A stretch of 64,000 nt of DNA from Streptomyces sp. NBC_00250 (GTDB taxonomy: Bacteria; Actinomycetota; Actinomycetes; Streptomycetales; Streptomycetaceae), in contig NZ_CP108088.1 in NCBI RefSeq assembly GCF_036192275.1, positions 186,001 through 250,000 of the forward strand. The letters run 5' to 3'. The stretch's first letter is position 1, and each line of letters begins with the position of its first letter. The translations under genes were made by a program, and so were the position numbers. The notes below the pieces were generated by a model, which saw only the letters and a program-made list of their open reading frames with translations, made no database searches and was not told the origin of the DNA. Shown here piece by piece: positions 17,742 to 25,453 of this stretch.

Positions 17742-17888
17742 GAGCAGCAGGCTAACAGCGGTCGTAGACACCGCCGCGGCTGCACGAAGAGCGCGTGCCC
17801 TGATGGCGACGCGGACCCCTACAAGGCCCCGGGTTGCCCGGTGGCCCGCGAAGTCAGCCCTGGTCCGCGCTGCACAGGGCTCGGGAAA

Positions 17889-18368
17889 TCAATCCTGGTC
17901 CGCCCTGGACAGGGCTTCGGTGATCAGGCGGGTCGCGAAGTCACGGTCGTCGGTGATCCGGTTGATGTGCTCCGCCAGCAGGAAAGCCGTGGCCTCCAGA
18001 GGATTCATCTCCTCCCTGGTCCAATCCCCGTACTGCCGGCGCCACAGGCTGGGGCTCAGACCGGTGCCCGCCGCGACCAGCAAGCCGGCCATGGTCGGGA
18101 TGGCCTCGGGAGGCACGCTCTTGGGCATCATGCGCATCGTGGCCACGAAACTCGGCACCACGTACTCGATGACGTCCTTGTCGTGATCCTCACAGGCCAT
18201 CCGTAGCCACTTCATGAACATGAAGATGAGCGTGCATGCGCCGTCCAGCAGATCACGAGCTTCCCTGGGACCCAGTGACGCGGTGAACTGGTCGATCAAC
18301 TGCCGCTGTTCGGGGTCCGTTTCGGTCCTGCCGTCATAGATGGCCTTGAGCCGAGAATCGATCACCAT
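17889..18368 (-). CDS. Hypothetical helical protein
   Basis: A 159-residue protein from ATG 18368 (MVIDSRLKAIYDGRTETD); a GTG five codons upstream is possible. The sequence looks all-helical and soluble, with LIDQFTASLGPREARDLLDG, a Met-rich hydrophobic helix (ACTLIFMFMKWLRMAC) and a C-terminal EMNPLEATAFLLAEHINRI. No known domain. The longer open frame upstream of this start has non-coding codon use. It is divergent from the gene at 18612. Confidence 0.55.
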   Translation of the reverse strand: MVIDSRLKAIYDGRTETDPEQRQLIDQFTASLGPREARDLLDGACTLIFMFMKWLRMACEDHDKDVIEYVVPSFVATMRMMPKSVPPEAIPTMAGLLVAAGTGLSPSLWRRQYGDWTREEMNPLEATAFLLAEHINRITDDRDFATRLITEALSRADQD

Positions 18369-18611
18369 GAGTGCCGCACCCACATCACCGGCGGGAGCAT
18401 GCTGGGGGTCGCAGGGCGATGACACAGGATTCCTCCTCGGGCGACCGCGGCAGACAGCACGGCGCGTCCGTACGGTAGACCGGCGACGCGGACCCACAGT
18501 CACCCGAACGGGCAAACGCAGCACCCCACTCGCCGCACGTGGGCCTCCTGCCGTGTGCCCATGTGTGATGGGTGATATTTCGTTTCGTGGGGGCAGGCAG
18601 CGGCTGCGATC

Positions 18612-19139
18612 ATGCTCATCATGTTGTCGCTGAAGTTGAACGACGCCGCGGTGCGGGCGGTGGGAGTGCTTGCCGGACTGGATGCCGCGGCACCGCCCGG
18701 CGGGCTCGCACCAGGTCTGCGCGACGAGCTTTCTACTGGAATCAGCCACCGAGGAGACGTACTCACGTGGGCCGACTCCGCAGGCGATGCTGGTGGCGCC
18801 CCCTCGTTCTTCAACGACCTCACCGCCTGGGAATGCTCCGACAGCTCCTTCCACCTGGAGGACTGTGTCCCGGTTCAGGTCGAACTCGTCGACAGCGTTC
18901 CACGCATCACGGACGACGACCAGCGGATCCTGCTTCTCCATGGCATCGCCTTCGCCCTGGAGTTCGGCCGACTCGTCTACGGGCTTGACCGGCCCTGCCC
19001 GGTGCGCTGCATCGTCGCCACGAACGAGACCAACGCGACCTTCAGGTTCCACAAGATCCGCCCGGGTGAATACTGGAACCACCCTGAACTCGATGAATAC
19101 CGGACGGAATTGATGGCCGTCATCGACATCGAACCGTGA
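18612..19139 (+). CDS. Hypothetical protein, possible immunity-type
   Basis: A 175-residue protein from ATG 18612, or ATG 18621. No signal or membrane segment. The second half is mixed alpha/beta (RPCPVRCIVATNETNATFRFHKIRPGEYWNHPELDEYRTELMAVIDIEP) and reminiscent of small immunity proteins in toxin systems, but I do not recognise the family. It lies directly upstream of a truncated and an intact SUKH-like gene, and the ribosome site is poor. The immunity idea rests on context only. Confidence 0.5.
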   Translation: MLIMLSLKLNDAAVRAVGVLAGLDAAAPPGGLAPGLRDELSTGISHRGDVLTWADSAGDAGGAPSFFNDLTAWECSDSSFHLEDCVPVQVELVDSVPRITDDDQRILLLHGIAFALEFGRLVYGLDRPCPVRCIVATNETNATFRFHKIRPGEYWNHPELDEYRTELMAVIDIEP

Positions 19140-19202
19140 GGTGACCTACGACCGGACGGCCCTGGCGCCAAGGCCAGGCGCATCCGCGAGGAAGGCTGAG
19201 AC

Positions 19203-19427
19203 GTGCCGTTCAGCATTCCGGCCGACGAGCTACTGCGCACGTTCGGGCTGTCCGGTGTCACCTCCTTCCCTCAGCCCGCTGCCGGGCATCTCCACGGGAG
19301 GATCCACCGGTGGCCGCGGCCGGTCCTGCCCGCAGATATGACGCCCGTGACACGCAAGATCAAGATAGGGTCCACGCAGAAACGTCTCGGCCGGGACCGC
19401 CGGCCGTGTCTAGGGGGATCTTCATGA
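19203..19427 (+). pseudogene. 5' stump of a SUKH-family gene
   Basis: GTG 19203 has a GAGGAAGG ribosome site. The first 30 or so residues (VPFSIPADELLRTFGLSGVT, then SFPQP) parallel the start of the intact SUKH-like gene at 20114 (VTFAVTPHIVTGVYGLRCVT, then YFPHR). After about base 19295 the homology stops, and the frame runs through unrelated sequence to TGA at 19427, overlapping the lectin ATG by four bases. Best read as a truncated paralogue. Confidence 0.5.
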
Positions 19428-19786
19428 GAAACGGCATCAGCCGTACGGTTCGCAGAGCCGTTGGCGTAGCGACGGCGGGCGCTTCCATAGCGCTGTGTCT
19501 GGCATCCTCGCCCGCATCCGCAGTGGCGCCGATGAAGTACGTCAACGCGTACAGCGGCAAGTGTCTTGAGGTCGCGGACTGGCGGACGGACAACGGTGCC
19601 CCGGTCCGCCAGTGGGACTGCACCGGCCAGCCGAACCAGCGGTGGATGGTCCGCGTTTCGACCCACGGGGTCGTCGTCGTGAACAAGCACAGTGGCAAGT
19701 GCCTTGAGGTCGCGGACTGGCGGACGGACAACGGCGCCCCGGTCCGCCAGTGGGACTGCACCGGCCAGCCGAACCAGCAGTGGTAG
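19424..19786 (+). CDS. Short secreted ricin-type beta-trefoil lectin, two repeats only
   Basis: A 120-residue protein from ATG 19424 (MRNGISRTVRRAVG...ASSPASA), a Sec signal peptide with cleavage near residue 33. The mature part has two almost identical lectin repeats, GKCLEVADWRTDNGAPVRQW followed by DCTGQPNQRW or QQW. Each ends in the Q-x-W motif of carbohydrate-binding ricin domains. A normal beta-trefoil needs three repeats; here the stop codon comes right after the second QQW. So it is either truncated, assembles from several chains, or is a decayed gene. No enzyme is fused. Confidence 0.7.
   Translation: MRNGISRTVRRAVGVATAGASIALCLASSPASAVAPMKYVNAYSGKCLEVADWRTDNGAPVRQWDCTGQPNQRWMVRVSTHGVVVVNKHSGKCLEVADWRTDNGAPVRQWDCTGQPNQQW
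19556..19783 (+). repeat. Direct repeat of about 90 bp inside the lectin gene
   Basis: The segment from 19556 to about 19645 recurs at 19694-19783 (offset 138 bp) with only a few third-position differences. The near-identity at DNA level indicates a recent duplication or gene conversion. Confidence 0.8.
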
Positions 19787-19958
19787 TGCGGGCTCTCTTC
19801 GGCCTGCTCCGGCCTGTGCAGAAGGGCGAAGCGCGCGAGGCGGGTGCGGTCGGCGAATGAAGGGGAGGGCCCCGGCTACCCGAGGCCGCCCTTCCGTTTG
19901 GCCGGTTCAGCGTGTTGCGGGCATCTGCGGACCGCGAGTCGGACATGCCTGCGCAACG

Positions 19959-20095
19959 GCGAAGCTCCTGGTAGGCGGGTTCTCGACCAAGATCACCCGT
20001 GTCTGCCAGGAGCTTCGCATGCTTGCGTCGCCCCGTCCCCGGCCAAAGCCGGCGCCTCCTGCGGAAGCTCCGCTGCGGCACCACTCCGCATCATC
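19959..20095. mobile_element. Probable insertion-sequence scar
   Basis: GCGAAGCTCCTGG (19959-19971) and CCAGGAGCTTCGC (20006-20018) form a perfect 13-bp inverted repeat. Shortly after, 20050-20090 can be read as RRLLRKLRCGTT, which resembles the C-terminal WRLLRKLRCSTT motif of an IS5-like transposase family as I remember it. The transposase body is missing and the frame is broken. I read this as the two ends of a deleted element fused together; the assignment is tentative. Confidence 0.35.
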
Positions 20096-20113
20096 GACGA
20101 CGGGGCAGCTCAC

Positions 20114-20668
20114 GTGACCTTCGCCGTAACCCCGCACATCGTGACCGGCGTCTACGGGTTGCGCTGCGTCACCTACTTCCCTCACCGTGACGGCGGCGAA
20201 CTCGATGCCCGTACGGCCAGCTTTCTCAGCACCGTCGGGCTTCCGTCCTCCGATGTGTTCACCTCGCGCATGAATGTCGAGGACCCTTACGGTCCCGACG
20301 CCGACGTCTCCACCATCGGAGACCGATTCGACCACTGCGGCCTGCACTGCCCTGCGGAGAGCCGCGCGTGGTGGCCCCTCGGGTACCTGTTCACCTCGTT
20401 GCTCGCCCTCGACCCCGCGTCAGGCACGATCTACGCCTTCCCCGAAGGCGCGCTCGGCTACGTCAAGCTCCACCGCGATGTCGAGTCGCTCGTCTTCGCT
20501 CTCGTCGAGTTCCGCAAGGTCGAGAACGACCACGAGAACGGCGTCGAGCCGGAGGAACTCTCCGCTCGGTTCCACGACACGGTGAAAGCCTTCGATCCCA
20601 CGCCGTTCGAAAGTGAAGACTCTCAGTGGAACCTCACCCTTGAGGAGCTCGAGCACGGGATCTGGTAG
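20114..20668 (+). CDS. SUKH-family (SMI1/KNR4-like) protein, likely immunity type
   Basis: A 184-residue protein; GTG 20114 begins the conserved part (VTFAVTPHIVTGVYGLRCVT). Family features in order: DARTASFLSTVGLPSSDVFTSR, the central WWPLGYLFTSLLALDPASGT, IYAFPEG, HRDVESLVFALVEFRKVEND, and the terminal EDSQWNLTLEELEHGIW. This is the SUKH-4-like group common in Streptomyces. SUKH proteins typically neutralise secreted nuclease or deaminase toxins, but many stand alone, as here: no toxin gene is visible nearby. The ribosome site is weak, probably because the upstream sequence is an insertion scar. Confidence 0.8.
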   Translation: MTFAVTPHIVTGVYGLRCVTYFPHRDGGELDARTASFLSTVGLPSSDVFTSRMNVEDPYGPDADVSTIGDRFDHCGLHCPAESRAWWPLGYLFTSLLALDPASGTIYAFPEGALGYVKLHRDVESLVFALVEFRKVENDHENGVEPEELSARFHDTVKAFDPTPFESEDSQWNLTLEELEHGIW

Positions 20669-20718
20669 CGGCTTCGGGGACTTCGGGCGGTGACGGCCTG
20701 TGGGCCTTCTGCCCGGGC

Positions 20719-20750
20719 CCGTCGGCTGCACCCGGGGCCTGAGCCGACGG
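20719..20750. terminator. Hairpin between convergent genes
   Basis: A perfect 8-bp stem, CCGTCGGC / GCCGACGG, with a 16-base loop, between the SUKH gene (ends 20668) and the leftward gene ending at 20769. Confidence 0.55.
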
Positions 20751-20768
20751 ACCGGCCGCCCGCAGGCC

Positions 20769-21368
20769 TTAGCTCGTACCTGCCGTCCAGTTCGGGTCTC
20801 GCCCGCTCAGACCGACCGCACGGTCCAGCAGCGGAGCATCGTCCGGCGCGGGCACTACGGCTCCGAAGATGCCACCGCCGCGGTCCCCTTCCTCGGCGGC
20901 CGCCAGCAGGAACGCGTGCGAGGCGAGCAGTGCGGGCTGATCAGGGGTGTAGTCCTGGCCTGTGGCCCGGGCCAGGTCCCAGCCGTGGATCACCAGTTCG
21001 TCGAGGGCGACCACACCCGCGATCTCGCCGGGAAGGTCCACGCCACCCGCGCGGGTCATGCCCGTCCACGCGCCCGGTTCCCTCCAGGCCTCGGCCAGGT
21101 CGTCGAGCACCTGGGGCAGCACCTGGCGCCAGTCGGCGGGGAGGGACGGTGCCGCCGAGTCGGGGGCCGTGTCCGTCGTCGGGCCCAGATCCTTGCGTGC
21201 GGCGTCACGGAAGGCGACGGCGAGGCCGGTGAGGTGGCCGAGCAGGTCGCCGACCGTGTAGTCGGGGCACGGCGTGCGGTCGGCGAGCCGCGCGTCGGGG
21301 ACACCCGCCGCGACGCGGGCCACGATGCCGGCCTGTGGTCCGAGGTCGAGGGTCGTCCGATCAGTCAT
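20769..21368 (-). CDS. TIGR03086-type metal-binding protein (DinB/maleylpyruvate-isomerase fold)
   Basis: A 199-residue protein from ATG 21368, with AAGGAG six bases upstream. Patterns typical of the family: RLADRTPCPDYTVGDLLGHLTGLAVAFRDAARK near the N-terminus and DELVIHGWDLARATGQDY in the second half, supplying the His ligands of the DinB-like four-helix bundle. Such actinobacterial proteins are thought to bind a divalent metal and may act in mycothiol-dependent reactions, but few have been tested. Cytoplasmic and monocistronic. Confidence 0.85.
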   Translation of the reverse strand: MTDRTTLDLGPQAGIVARVAAGVPDARLADRTPCPDYTVGDLLGHLTGLAVAFRDAARKDLGPTTDTAPDSAAPSLPADWRQVLPQVLDDLAEAWREPGAWTGMTRAGGVDLPGEIAGVVALDELVIHGWDLARATGQDYTPDQPALLASHAFLLAAAEEGDRGGGIFGAVVPAPDDAPLLDRAVGLSGRDPNWTAGTS

Positions 21369-21471
21369 CTGCCGCTCCTTGGGGGTGGTGGCTCTGAAAG
21401 GTAGACCGGGCACGGAGCACAAACTCATCGGTCGGATCGGTGGTGGTACGGATTCCCGGCGTGGCGGGGCG

Positions 21472-23550
21472 TCAGGTCAGGTGGTCGGCCACCCGCTCCG
21501 CGAAGGATTCCGGGGTGAGGACCTCGACGCCGAGTTCGGCGGCCTTGACCGCCTTCGAGCTCGGCTTGCCGTTCGCGGACGGCGCCGCGACGAGTATGGA
21601 CGTCTTGGCACTGACGCTGCTGCCCGCCCGCCCGCCGGCCTTCTCGATCAGCGCGTTCATCTCGGACCGGCCGAAGCCGTCCAGTGGCCCGGTCATCTTG
21701 CCGGTGACCACGACGACCTTGCCCTCCAGCGGTCCGCCCTGGGCCGCCGACGGGTCCTCGGGCTCGCTCATGTTGACACCCGCCGCCATCAGCTTGTCGA
21801 TGACGGGGGCCAGCGCGGCGACCTGTTCGACGATGACCGGGGCCTTCTCCGGGCCGATCCCCTCCACGTCCTGCATGTCGGACGCGTCCGCCTGTCGGAT
21901 CGCTTCCATCGTGCCGAAGTGCCGGGCGATGCGACGCGACATGCTGCGCCCCGTGCCGAGCACTCCCAGCGCGCAGAAGACACGGTTGAGGGGGCGGTCC
22001 TTGGCGGCCGCGATCTGCTCGGCGAGCTTCGCAGCGCGCTTGGAGCTGCCGGAGGCGGCGGTGAGCTGCTCGATGTTCAGGGTGAAAAGGTCGGCGACAT
22101 CGCGGACATCGCCGGACGTGACCAGAGCCGCCACGTACGTCTTGCCGAGGCCGTCTATGTCGAGCATCTCGCGCCCGGCGGCGTACTCGATCAGTGCCGG
22201 GAGCGCGCACGCCGTGCCCTGTGCGCAACGCCACCGCTCCTGGGTCGTGTTGATCTCGCCACCGCAGCGCGGGCACATCTCGGGCAGCGGCACCGGCTTC
22301 GCTCCCGCCGGGCGGAGCTGGACGACGGCCGCCTGGACTCGGGGGATGATGTCGCCGGCCTTGTACACCGTGACGGTGTCGCCGAGGTGGAGGTCGCGAC
22401 GGCGGATGTCCGCGGGGTTGTGCAGGGTGGCCCTGGTGACCGTGGACCCGTCGATCTCGACCGCCGCGAGGATGGCTGTGGGAGCCAGGACCCCGGTGCG
22501 GCCGACCTCCCACACGACGTCCTGAAGCACCGTCTGCCGCTCGACCGCGGGCAACTTGACCGCGATGGCCCAGTGCGGGAACCGGGAGCCGTATCCGGCC
22601 GCCTCCTGCTCGGCGGCCTCGTTCAGCTTGACGACCAGGCCGTCGATTCCCACGGGCAGTTCCGCGCGCATCGCGGCGATCGCGTCGACCTGTGTCTGAG
22701 CTTCGGCCAGGTCGGAGACGACGAGCAGGCCCGCCGGGGAGGCAGCGGTCGTCTGCACTCCGGCGCCGGCCACCGCGGCCAGTGCCTCGGCGTGGGTCGC
22801 TCCTTCGGGCAGGAACGGCACGTCGTCCAGCTCGACGACGCCGTACGCCCAGAACGTCATCCGGAGCCGGTAGGGGCGGCCCTTCGCCCTCAGCGTGCCC
22901 GCCGTGCCGTTGCGGGGATTGACGAAGACCTGCGCGCCGTGGGCGGTGCGGACCTCGTTCGCCGTCTCGAACTGCTCCTGGGTGAAGGCGACCTCGCCGC
23001 GGACCTCCACGGTGACCGGTTGGGCGAGCTGCTCCGGCAGGCCGTCGATCTGGCCGATCACATGGCTGACGTCCTCGCCGTGCCTGCCGTCGCCGCGGGT
23101 GATGACCTCCACCAGGCGGCCCTCGCGGTAGCGCGCGGCCACGGCGGCGCCGTCGATCTTCGGCTCGACGGTGAAGCCGCCGGCCGGGGCACGGCCCAGA
23201 CGACGCTCGACGGAGGCGCCCCAGGCGATCAGGCCCTCGACGTCGAAGACGTTGTCCAGACTCAGCAGTTGGGTGGTGTGCGCTATGTCGCCGACGGGGG
23301 CGGCGCCGTCGGCGACCAGGCCGGTGGGAGTGTCCGGGGAGACCTCGTCCGGGTTCTCCTCCTCCCAGGCCAGGACGGCTTGCCGAAGTCGGTCGTACGA
23401 GGTGTCGTCCATGGTGCTGTCGCCGTCCCCGTAGTAGGACTGCGAGGCCTCGCGGAGGCGCTGGAGCGCGGCCTCGTACTCGGCACGGCCGGACAGGTCG
23501 GACGGGGTGGGCAGGCCGGACAGCGCCTCTTCGGCGGGAAGAATCGTCAT
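21472..23550 (-). CDS. ligA: NAD-dependent DNA ligase (LigA type)
   Basis: A 692-residue protein with the complete LigA layout. It has an N-terminal Ia domain (YYGDGDSTMDDTSYDRL) and an adenylation domain with active-site Lys131 in EPKIDG. The OB fold follows, then a Cys4 zinc finger (CPRCGG...WRCAQGTAC), helix-hairpin-helix repeats (LDIDGLGKTYV, MQDVEGIGPEKAPV), and a BRCT domain at the C-terminus (LEGKVVVVTGKM...). It seals nicks using NAD+. Length and domains are normal, so it should be active. Streptomyces often carry two LigA paralogues; the unusual insert-free adenylation region and the accessory setting suggest this is the second copy rather than the essential one. Confidence 0.93.
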   Translation of the reverse strand: MTILPAEEALSGLPTPSDLSGRAEYEAALQRLREASQSYYGDGDSTMDDTSYDRLRQAVLAWEEENPDEVSPDTPTGLVADGAAPVGDIAHTTQLLSLDNVFDVEGLIAWGASVERRLGRAPAGGFTVEPKIDGAAVAARYREGRLVEVITRGDGRHGEDVSHVIGQIDGLPEQLAQPVTVEVRGEVAFTQEQFETANEVRTAHGAQVFVNPRNGTAGTLRAKGRPYRLRMTFWAYGVVELDDVPFLPEGATHAEALAAVAGAGVQTTAASPAGLLVVSDLAEAQTQVDAIAAMRAELPVGIDGLVVKLNEAAEQEAAGYGSRFPHWAIAVKLPAVERQTVLQDVVWEVGRTGVLAPTAILAAVEIDGSTVTRATLHNPADIRRRDLHLGDTVTVYKAGDIIPRVQAAVVQLRPAGAKPVPLPEMCPRCGGEINTTQERWRCAQGTACALPALIEYAAGREMLDIDGLGKTYVAALVTSGDVRDVADLFTLNIEQLTAASGSSKRAAKLAEQIAAAKDRPLNRVFCALGVLGTGRSMSRRIARHFGTMEAIRQADASDMQDVEGIGPEKAPVIVEQVAALAPVIDKLMAAGVNMSEPEDPSAAQGGPLEGKVVVVTGKMTGPLDGFGRSEMNALIEKAGGRAGSSVSAKTSILVAAPSANGKPSSKAVKAAELGVEVLTPESFAERVADHLT

Positions 23551-23589
23551 GAGGTGATCCTCTCGCGCGGGTCTGACAATGGCCGTTGG

Positions 23590-23979
23590 TCACGCCCGCG
23601 GGCATCTGCCGTAGTAGGCGCTCACGGTTCTGGACAGCTTGCGCTGGATCGACCGCAGGGAGCGGATCGTCGACTCGTCGGAGCGTCCTGTGGTCGTCTG
23701 CCACTCGACGCCGGAACCCGCGAGATCGCTGACGAACACGATCTCCACCGCCAGGAGAGTCCGGGCCCAGTCCACCGGAGCCAGCGGTTCGTCGTCGTGG
23801 AGCGCACTCCTCAGCCGCCCGCACTGGTCGAGCAGGTCCCGGCTGTCCGCGAATCCCATGGCGACGGCCATGGGATCACTGCACCTGGCCGGACCGCCCC
23901 ACTCCAGCAGCGCTCGCCGCAGGAGTGTGATCTCGTCCGCGGCCAGCAGTTCGCTAGCCGCGATCTCACGTCCCGTCAT
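23590..23979 (-). CDS. Hypothetical protein
   Basis: A 129-residue protein from ATG 23979 (MTGREIAASELLAADEITLL), with GAGG eight bases upstream. Predicted helical and soluble: LLRRALLEWGGPARC, SRDLLDQCGRLRSALHDDEPLAPVDWARTLLAVEIVF, STIRSLRSIQRKLSRTV. I recognise no family. It is in line with the ligase gene downstream (gap about 40 bases), so the two may share a transcript. Confidence 0.55.
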   Translation of the reverse strand: MTGREIAASELLAADEITLLRRALLEWGGPARCSDPMAVAMGFADSRDLLDQCGRLRSALHDDEPLAPVDWARTLLAVEIVFVSDLAGSGVEWQTTTGRSDESTIRSLRSIQRKLSRTVSAYYGRCPRA

Positions 23980-24098
23980 CGGGCTGTCCTCTTCCCCGTA
24001 TCCCCCGAGGACGGCAGACCTCCGCACGGGGTCCTCACGTCCCGGAACGCCCCTCGCGTCCAGTGGGTCGGTCGGCGGTGAGGGAACTGCCGACTCGG

Positions 24099-24174
24099 TG
24101 GCAGGGGTGGCAGGAGTCGAACCTGCGGCATCCGGTTTTGGAGACCGGCGCTCTGGCCTCTGAGCTACACCCCT
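24099..24174 (-). tRNA. tRNA-Trp (anticodon CCA)
   Basis: On the minus strand a full cloverleaf reads from AGGGGTG at the 5' end to CACCCCT at the 3' end, followed by encoded G-CCA. The anticodon arm is CCGGT-CTCCAAA-ACCGG, giving anticodon CCA. The T arm is GCAGGTTCGACTCCTGC and the D arm includes AGCTCAGAGG. Secondary structure is complete. In Streptomyces the main tRNA-Trp usually lies near secE-nusG, which are not visible here. Confidence 0.95.
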
Positions 24175-24443
24175 TCAACTGGCGTCAGCTTCACATCCGT
24201 CGCGCCGGGCTCGCCACCGGTTTTCGGCGTTCACGACGTCGCCGTCGGCCTGACGGACCGACAGACCGACCGATGGACCCATGGACCGATGGACCGACAC
24301 TCCCGCCGTTCGCAGCCTCGTAGCGATCCTCTGTTCACGGGTTTCTCGCGCCATGATGACGAGCTTGCGACTGATGGGGAATCAGAATTCATTCGCGTTC
24401 CCTCGGAGCTTGAAAGTCATGAGGGCGTGAGGGCGTGAGATCG
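24175..24443. other. Intergenic region with short GGACCGA-type repeats
   Basis: About 270 bases between the tRNA and a leftward lipoprotein gene. It contains imperfect repeats of (AT)GGACC(G/C)A at about 24253-24297 and an AT-richer stretch at 24350-24415. No gene supported. Confidence 0.4.
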
Positions 24444-25436
24444 CTACTGTCCCGCTTCGGACCACGTCGCCAGGAGGCCCGAGAGGGCGGTCCTCGCCTT
24501 TTCCGCCTGGCTGCCATTGCCGCGCGTTCGTGGGGCGAGTTCGACGTGGAGGAATGTCGCGTCGTGGCGTTTCGCTGATTTCCCTTGGACGTTCGTCGTT
24601 CCTTCCAGGGGGCAGCGGTCGGACCATCCCCTGCAGACCCTGAGGCCGTCGCCCTGCATGCGATCGGCCAGCGCCGTCGCCTCGGCGGGTGCCGTCCGAG
24701 TGGCGCCCGTGGAGATGACGGCGTCGTACGGGCGGTCGGCGGCTCGGGCGAAGCCGTGCAACTGCGCGCCCGGAATGCCCCTTTTCTGGAGTTCCGCGAC
24801 GATCGCGTGAAAAGCACTGTCGGTGCGGTGCGCGACGTCCGCCCCGTCTCCGCGGCCGGCCGTGCGGTGCGCGCCGGCCAGAACCAGTGCGCCGCCCGGC
24901 GTGTCCTCCAGAAGCCGCGCCGCCAGGGTTTCGGTGTCACTGTCGGCCACCGGGTGCGGCACTTGCACGCTCCAGCGGACGCCGGTGTCGGCGTTCACGT
25001 ACAGCCTCCCCCATCCCGCCTCGACTCCCCTGACATTTCGGGCAGCCACCTCGTCGTAGCGTCGACCGGTCGTCGCATCCGTGAGACCGGTCACCTTCAG
25101 GCCGACGTCACGGAGGAGCTCTTCGGCCTTTCGCGTATCGCCGTCCAGGAGGTGACCCACACCTTGAACGAGGTGTTCGCGGTGGGCTTCATCGGGGGGC
25201 GTGTACGGCATGCGAGCTTTCGCCCGCTCGGCGTAGTCGAGGATCCGGTCTTCGATGTTCACGAGTTCGCGCCGATTCGGACGTTCTGCTTCCGATTCGC
25301 TACTCGGTGTCGCCTGGCAGGCGATCAACATCGTCGCGATACCAAAAGAAGCGAGAATGCGGAGAGAAAGTGATGATCTCGTGACGCCCCAGGAATAGTC
25401 GATCTTGTGAGTCGTGTGAAAATCGGCCGGTGACAT
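24444..25436 (-). CDS. Secreted lipoprotein, possible M14-like amidohydrolase
   Basis: About 330 residues from ATG 25436, with GGAGAG upstream; a GTG start (VTRSSLSLRIL) just before the signal is also possible. The signal peptide ends in lipobox LIAC. The C-terminal half has a suggestive order: WSVQVPHPVADSDTETLAARL, LVLAGAHRTAG, DVAHRTDSAFHAIVAEL, QLHGFARAAD, ATFLHVELAP. The H-x-x-x-D, GAHR and terminal E-L-A elements resemble N-formylglutamate-amidohydrolase/M14-like folds. Being divergent from the poly-gamma-glutamate genes, it may trim that polymer; this is inference. The 5' end overlaps the start region of the CapA-like gene. Confidence 0.6.
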   Translation of the reverse strand: MSPADFHTTHKIDYSWGVTRSSLSLRILASFGIATMLIACQATPSSESEAERPNRRELVNIEDRILDYAERAKARMPYTPPDEAHREHLVQGVGHLLDGDTRKAEELLRDVGLKVTGLTDATTGRRYDEVAARNVRGVEAGWGRLYVNADTGVRWSVQVPHPVADSDTETLAARLLEDTPGGALVLAGAHRTAGRGDGADVAHRTDSAFHAIVAELQKRGIPGAQLHGFARAADRPYDAVISTGATRTAPAEATALADRMQGDGLRVCRGWSDRCPLEGTTNVQGKSAKRHDATFLHVELAPRTRGNGSQAEKARTALSGLLATWSEAGQ

Positions 25437-25453
25437 TCTGTGATTCTCTCCGC

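Noticed and set aside
18369..19082. N-terminal extension of the 17889-18368 gene over the divergent gene
   Set aside because: Arg/Pro-rich non-coding-like sequence overlapping the start region and part of another gene; conserved-looking protein begins at MVIDSRL.
21274..24081. Plus-strand open frame of more than 900 codons opposite the DNA ligase
   Set aside because: Shadow of ligA; no motif, implausible composition.
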